Part shown: piece by piece, positions 59,389 through 64,000 of the stretch
Numbering within the stretch: the first letter of the stretch is position 1
How the letters are laid out: each line of letters opens with the position of its first letter
Assembly: GCA_010094025.1 (NCBI GenBank)
Contig: ML991790.1
Location: 358,628 to 422,627, forward strand
Direction: 5' to 3'
From: Viridothelium virens
Lineage: Eukaryota; Ascomycota; Dothideomycetes; Trypetheliales; Trypetheliaceae
Length of the DNA stretch: 64,000 nt
The notes under the pieces: generated by a model
Told to the model about the DNA's origin: nothing
Seen by the model: the letters and a program-made list of their open reading frames with translations, nothing else
Databases searched by the model: none
Translations under genes and position numbers: made by a program

Positions 59389-60359
59389 ATCTCATAATGT
59401 ATTAGTGACCGGTCCAGAGTAGAGTACTTTCCTGATCCCGCGCGACGAGTTCGCAAGTTTTATTAATTAAAAACGAGAAATATTTCGCTCCTTGCCGACG
59501 TCATTGCACGAAAGAGCTTTGACCACCATGAAAAAGGGGGCAAGGTCGGTGCTATAAAGGAGCCACGCTCCGATACATAGAGTAGTCGCCCGCATCTGTG
59601 CGCTTTAGGCGCATGGTGAGAAGAGTGTATCATCTTGATCACTGTCTTGCGTCTCGGACCAAGAAGAACCCATTTAAGCCACCGTTAAGAACCTCTGTCG
59701 TATCGCAACTCGCTTGACATACTTTTAGTAAGACATAAGAATCCCGAAGTAATGATGACGAATGGCATTAAGTTCAACTGGACTGCCTCCACCTCAAGTC
59801 GATTTTCATTTAATGCAGCTTGAGTTTTCTATTTTTCCGTCCGGCTCGAAGTCTGACATACTGCGCGGAGCGATAGGGATACACTTAAGGCTTGCATAGT
59901 CCAGCTTACTGGTATGCATCCCTTACTGCCGAGGGAGGTTCCTGAACTGGTAATCCATATAACGTTATTTCAACTTCACTGTTATGACCTTGTTAGCCCA
60001 TGTTAACACCGCCTCAACGTGGGCCAACATGGTTATAACAGCAAAATTGAGGTATCATTGTATTGATTGCCATAAACAGCGGTCTTCAGTCCATCAGCGT
60101 TTTGCAATGTAGTGTGTCTCCAAGGCTTTCGCGACGGTGCAGGCGGAGCATATGATTCACAAGATTAGTAGGTCAACTGCTCCCAGTAGGTCCGAGTGGT
60201 GACGAAGCGAAGGAGGATCTAACTTTGGGCCAATGTTGATGTGGAATGCTTAGGCGGATAGGCGATAGATCAATTACAGCACTGATGTTGGTGTCGGCGA
60301 GACCGGTTCCTGCAAGTAGAAACATCTCGCTCTGGTCTAGACTAGACCTTTTCAACAAC
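59389..60359. other. Intergenic
   Basis: No gene supported. Possibly the lost 5' part of the neighbouring FAH relic. Confidence 0.5.
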
Positions 60360-61303
60360 GTCATGACCCGTGCATTCTTTCTCAAGAGTCCACTCTTGGG
60401 TCGTGAGGTCACAGACGCTGTTACGACCATCTCTCAGCTACTTTAGCCAGTTTCGAAGGAGGACTGTAACGGCATCGGATGCATTTGGGTGAACTGCAGA
60501 ACCACATAAAGGTGAGTATAGCTTCTTGTCATAGGGCACTTGTATGCCTAGAATTTCTGGGGGCTGACGTCAATCTAGGCTATCAATATGGAGCCTTCGA
60601 AGGTGCTAAGTGTGTTCATGAAGCCTCGGAGCTGCATAAGCAATCCTTTTCCAGCGACCACCTCTATGTCCAAGGTTACCTCTAAGCCGACGGCTGCACA
60701 AGAAGGCACTCCCGATTAGGAAGCAGAGCTTGCCGTCGTCATTGGCAAGGATTGTCGGAACGTCTTAGCGGAGTCGGCTCTTGACTTTATCCTTGGTTGT
60801 ACCGCAGCAAATTATGTCTCTGCTCGTAGCTTGCGAATGGAGACGCAGCAGCGGTCGTTCTCGAAGGGATTAGACGGCGCGCGTCCATTATGTAGATCGT
60901 TTCTGGATAATCTAAAGCGAAATTTTGACGGGAAAGAAGTGCACAAGCAGGTCCTGTCCCGGTTTCAGCGGAAATGATTCCAAATCCCCAACGCTTGAGT
61001 GTGCAAGCTACTTACAACGGAAAAGTTGTCCAGGATGGGAACACCAAGCAAGTCTTCTGGAGCAGTCGTTCAAGGCAGTCTGCTGTGCGAACAGCTTTTG
61101 AGCGGCGCTGAGAAGATATGAATAGCGATCTTGTGATTTCGGTACAGAAGCTCGTTGCATATTGTTCTCAGGGGACGACGCTTGAGGCTAGTTCCGTCAT
61201 CCTCACTGGCACAACGGCTGGAGCTTGATCTCCACGTGTGCCGAAAATTCAGTTAGAGGACAGAAGCCGCATGCCCGTTCGTGTCGAGAATCTTGAGAAA
61301 TAA
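60360..61303 (+). pseudogene. Fumarylacetoacetate hydrolase (FAH) family relic
   Basis: Several blocks of an FAH-type hydrolase are still legible in order: REVTDAVTTISQLL then PVSKEDCNGIGC (about 60395-60482); [20 protein letters not shown] with [20 protein letters not shown] and [14 protein letters not shown] (60720-60890); VQATYNGKVVQDGNTKQV (about 60990-61055); and KLVAYCSQGTTLEASSVILT to MPVRVENLEK (61145-61303). Stops interrupt them: TAG at 60444, TAG at 60717 and TGA at 61226. Blocks lie in different frames. Intact members hydrolyse C-C bonds of acylpyruvate-type compounds in aromatic or sugar breakdown. The N-terminal half is the most decayed. It stands beside an intact amidohydrolase gene, so a small catabolic group may once have existed here. 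Confidence 0.78.
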
Positions 61304-61784
61304 AGTCCAACATGAAAATTGGTGAGATAGATCCGGGAACGGGCAAACGGCGTTCATCTAAACTAGCTATATGCGGGTTAGACCACCGAGCTTAATCCCC
61401 CTGGTAGCGTATCAGATTGTGGGACTGTATCACCGATGGCAGACGTGCAACGTGCCATAGCACGCGGATGACAGAAAAAATGGAGACTCGCCCCGACGGA
61501 AAGACATATACGTAAATCCACGCAAAGAGGACCTCCAGTGTTTTGTCACTTGTGTGCCATGGGTCCTGGGAACCTGGCCGTAGCACTGCATTCAGCGCCT
61601 TGATTGGACATGATCGAGCAGCCAGCACACACAGTGCGAGCATGCCCGCAATGCTACATAAGAGCGTTGTGACAAACCTTGTAAGTGCCATGACGCACTT
61701 TGATAGAGGGAGCAAAGAGTACTTCTGTCCTGCTCTCAAATCCAGTTTCTTTCTGTACTCCGTACAACTATTTGAGCAAGAGTC
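61304..61784. promoter_or_regulatory. Upstream region of the amidohydrolase gene
   Basis: No gene seen. A TACTCCGTA site lies at 61756-61764, about 20 bp before the start codon. Confidence 0.4.
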
Positions 61785-63536
61785 ATGTCTCAATCAGCAC
61801 TCCTCCTTCAAGGAGGTATGATACTTCAACACGATATTCAAGACAATGTCAATGTGTTATATGACACCGATCTGCTCATAGTTGGCAATCAGATTGAGCA
61901 CATCGGCAAGAATATTACGGGTCCAGAGAATTGTCGGCTGATCGATTGCCATGGCAAGATCATTTGTCCCGGCTTTGTTGATACTCACCATCACATGTGG
62001 CAGACTCAGCTCAAAGGCAGACACTCCGATGACACCTTGCTTGACTACTCCCCGAAAGGTATGTGCCAAACTGGAATCTATGTCGGGGAGGACCGAGTTG
62101 CCGACTCCAAATGATAGGCAACATGCAGTGCTTCAACTACACGCCCCAGGATATCTTTTGGGGAGAGCTAGCGGGAAATCTAGAAGCATTAGACGCTGGA
62201 ACCACATGCGTAGGTGACCACGCGCATATGACCTACTCCCCAGACCACGGTAGGCACAGAATTCGGTACTCAGTCTCTAGTACCGAGATCAACGCTTAGA
62301 CTCAAGCTCTAGGGCTCGCGGGACTCTCTGCGGCCATCACGGCTGGAATTCGTTCGGTCTTCTGCTACAGCATTATTCCTAGATTCACACGTTGGGATGC
62401 AGAGATAGAGGTCGATCCCAGCCCTATTTCGGATTGGTGTATCAAGCAACTGGAAAATTTCACACAACGACAGCCCTTTGGAGACGGCAGAGTTACAATT
62501 GGTTTCGGCTTCGACATGTTCCATCTCCCTAAAGACCAAGTCGTCGATCTGTACCAGACAGCACGCAGACTAGGCGTCAAGACCATCACTTCGCATTGGC
62601 GCCACAACAACATCGCCGGTAAGTTGCTTCCAAGCTCAAAAACCCCTTCCTTCCTTCCTTCCTTCCTTCCTTCCTTCCAACCAAACCAAACCCCCATCCA
62701 AACATCTCCTCACTCATCTCCCAGGCTCAGGCGAAACCATCCCCCACCTCCTCCACAACTACTCCCTCCTCGGCCCCGACCTCCTCCTCAGCCACGCCAC
62801 CGGCACCACCCCCACCGACCTCTCCCTCCTCACCACCGCCCGCACCCACATCGCCAGCACGCCAACCACCGAATCGCAAATGGCGCACGGCGTCCCCATC
62901 TGCTTCGACCCCTGCGCCACTGCGCTCGCCTCGCTAGGCACCGACTGTCACTCCAGCGACAGCGCCTCGATGCTGCACGCGATGCGCGTCGGGCTCGCGG
63001 TGACGCGCTCGCACCGCAACGCGCAGATCCTAGACTCCGGCAAGTTCCCACGGCAGGTCGACCCGAAGACGCGCGAGGCGCTCAGGCTGGCGACCGTTGG
63101 AGGCGCGAAGGCGCTGGGGATGCAGGAGGAGGTGGGGAGGTTGCAGGTCGGCATGAGGGCTGATGTGCTGGTGGTGGAGACGGGGTCACCGGCGATGGCG
63201 GCGGCGGTGCAGGAGGATCCGGTGGTGGCGGTTGTAAGGCATGCGGGGACGAGGGAGGTGGCGATGGTGGTGGTGGATGGGGTGGTGAGGAAGGAGGGGG
63301 GGAGGCTGTTGGGTGTGGAGGTGGAGCGGGAGGTTGGGGCGTGGGATGGGAGAGAGGCGGTGGAGAGCGTGGCGGATGCTGCGGGTGGGAAACTGGGTTG
63401 GGAAGACATCTTGAAGCAGCTTGTTCGTAGTCGGAGCGAGATTCAGAGGAGGATAGAGAAGTGTGACATTGAGAAGGCTAGGAGAATCGTTTTGCAGCGC
63501 TGGGGGGCATCTGATGAAGACGATGTCTTGGGATAG
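61785..63536 (+). CDS. Metal-dependent amidohydrolase (chlorohydrolase / deaminase type)
   Basis: Four exons (61785-62058, 62118-62249, 62313-62618, 62725-63536) give 507 aa. The N-terminal sandwich (LLQGGMILQHDIQDN) is followed by CPGFVDTHHHMWQTQLKG with the HxH metal pair. FWGELAGNLEALDAGTTCVG and GIRSVFCYSIIP continue the barrel. The third metal-site His is probably in TSHWRHN and another in LLSHATGT; the Asp is in LGTDCHSSDSASMLHAMRVG. The end LRLATVGGAKALGMQEEVGR and VGMRADVLVVE closes the second sandwich. Members deaminate or dechlorinate ring compounds such as guanine derivatives, cytosine or triazines; the substrate here is unknown. Intron 3 contains a (TTCC)8 microsatellite. The last exon is strongly GC-rich. 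Confidence 0.87.
62647..62678. repeat. (TTCC)8 microsatellite in an intron
   Basis: Eight perfect TTCC units within intron 3 (62619-62724) of the amidohydrolase gene, in its pyrimidine-rich portion. Confidence 0.95.
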
Positions 63537-64000
63537 CTCGAAGCTGGACTAAGTTCGGTCTACTGCAAAGAGCATGCTACGCTGCTGATGGCTGCAGAGA
63601 AAAGCCTCAGCACGGTCAGCTGGCCCTAGTCCTAGAAGTGCAGCTCAAGATATCATGAGTACCGTAGCATCGTGAGTAGCTAGCGACTTTCAGCCGGTAG
63701 AGTCTACAGAAACAAGAATTTTCGTTGCCACATTTAGCATTTAGAAATTTGTACTTGGATCTATGCTTGTAGGAAGAAAAAAGGTGCATGCCATAAAAGG
63801 AAAAATGTGCATGCTGCGTGGCTGCATGGCGGAGTGGGGATTTTGTGAGAGTATATATATTGTGTTCTAGATTTTGTATTTTGGTTGCGCAACCACGGCA
63901 AAACTAATCTCGAGTGCCCGCCCTGCTCGATGCACGATTCCAGGGTATGACGACGGACGGGTTTTCATAGGTTTCCAGTTGTGTCCAGGACATAGCACGT
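63537..64000. other. Intergenic to window end
   Basis: Nothing coding is seen in the final 464 bp. Confidence 0.6.

Noticed and set aside
62516-63163. A 215-codon frame with Pro/Arg/His runs
   Set aside because: It is frame-shifted relative to the amidohydrolase exons and reads through the TTCC microsatellite.

Overview
The window is nuclear DNA of a filamentous ascomycete (Pezizomycotina). The evidence is short introns (about 49 to 80 nt) with fungal branch sites, Zn2Cys6, HET-domain and NACHT-type genes, a class I chitin synthase and an Msb2-type mucin sensor. No single marker here fixes the order or genus. There are about 20 protein genes or gene relics on both strands. Exon joins were worked out by eye; for each multi-exon gene given exon coordinates, the exon lengths sum to a multiple of three.

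Layout. 0.2-2.3 kb: an ankyrin/ClpB-type AAA+ gene interrupted by an in-frame stop. 3.2-8.2 kb: MSB2, a large Ser/Thr-rich membrane mucin. 8.2-13.4 kb: a long stretch with no convincing gene. 13.4-18.1 kb: an RBR ubiquitin ligase with a membrane-spanning insertion, then a cytochrome P450. 18.6-33.0 kb is a dense housekeeping block: the BAR protein GVP36, a small four-helix membrane protein, mitochondrial-type holo-ACP synthase, class I chitin synthase, ROT1, 5-formyl-THF cyclo-ligase, the spliceosomal SmE protein and the karyopherin MTR10. 33.0-37.0 kb is non-coding. 37.0-40.5 kb: a Zn2Cys6 regulator.

41.9-64 kb is accessory in character. It holds a fasciclin-domain membrane protein, short repeats, a 1.25-kb LTR retroelement inserted exactly at the 3' end of a broken aspartate-semialdehyde dehydrogenase (HOM2-type) copy, a convergent HET-domain/NACHT gene pair whose coding ends overlap, a secreted S41-type peptidase, a GH43 glycosidase with an unusually long intron, a decayed FAH-family gene, and an intact metal-dependent amidohydrolase.

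How the genes fit together. MSB2 (surface sensor), class I chitin synthase, ROT1 (ER factor for beta-1,6-glucan and glycoprotein folding) and GVP36 (membrane traffic) all bear on the cell surface, but they are spread through the block and are not an obvious cluster. The right-hand third mixes self-recognition-type genes, secreted enzymes and relics, as expected of a fast-evolving region.
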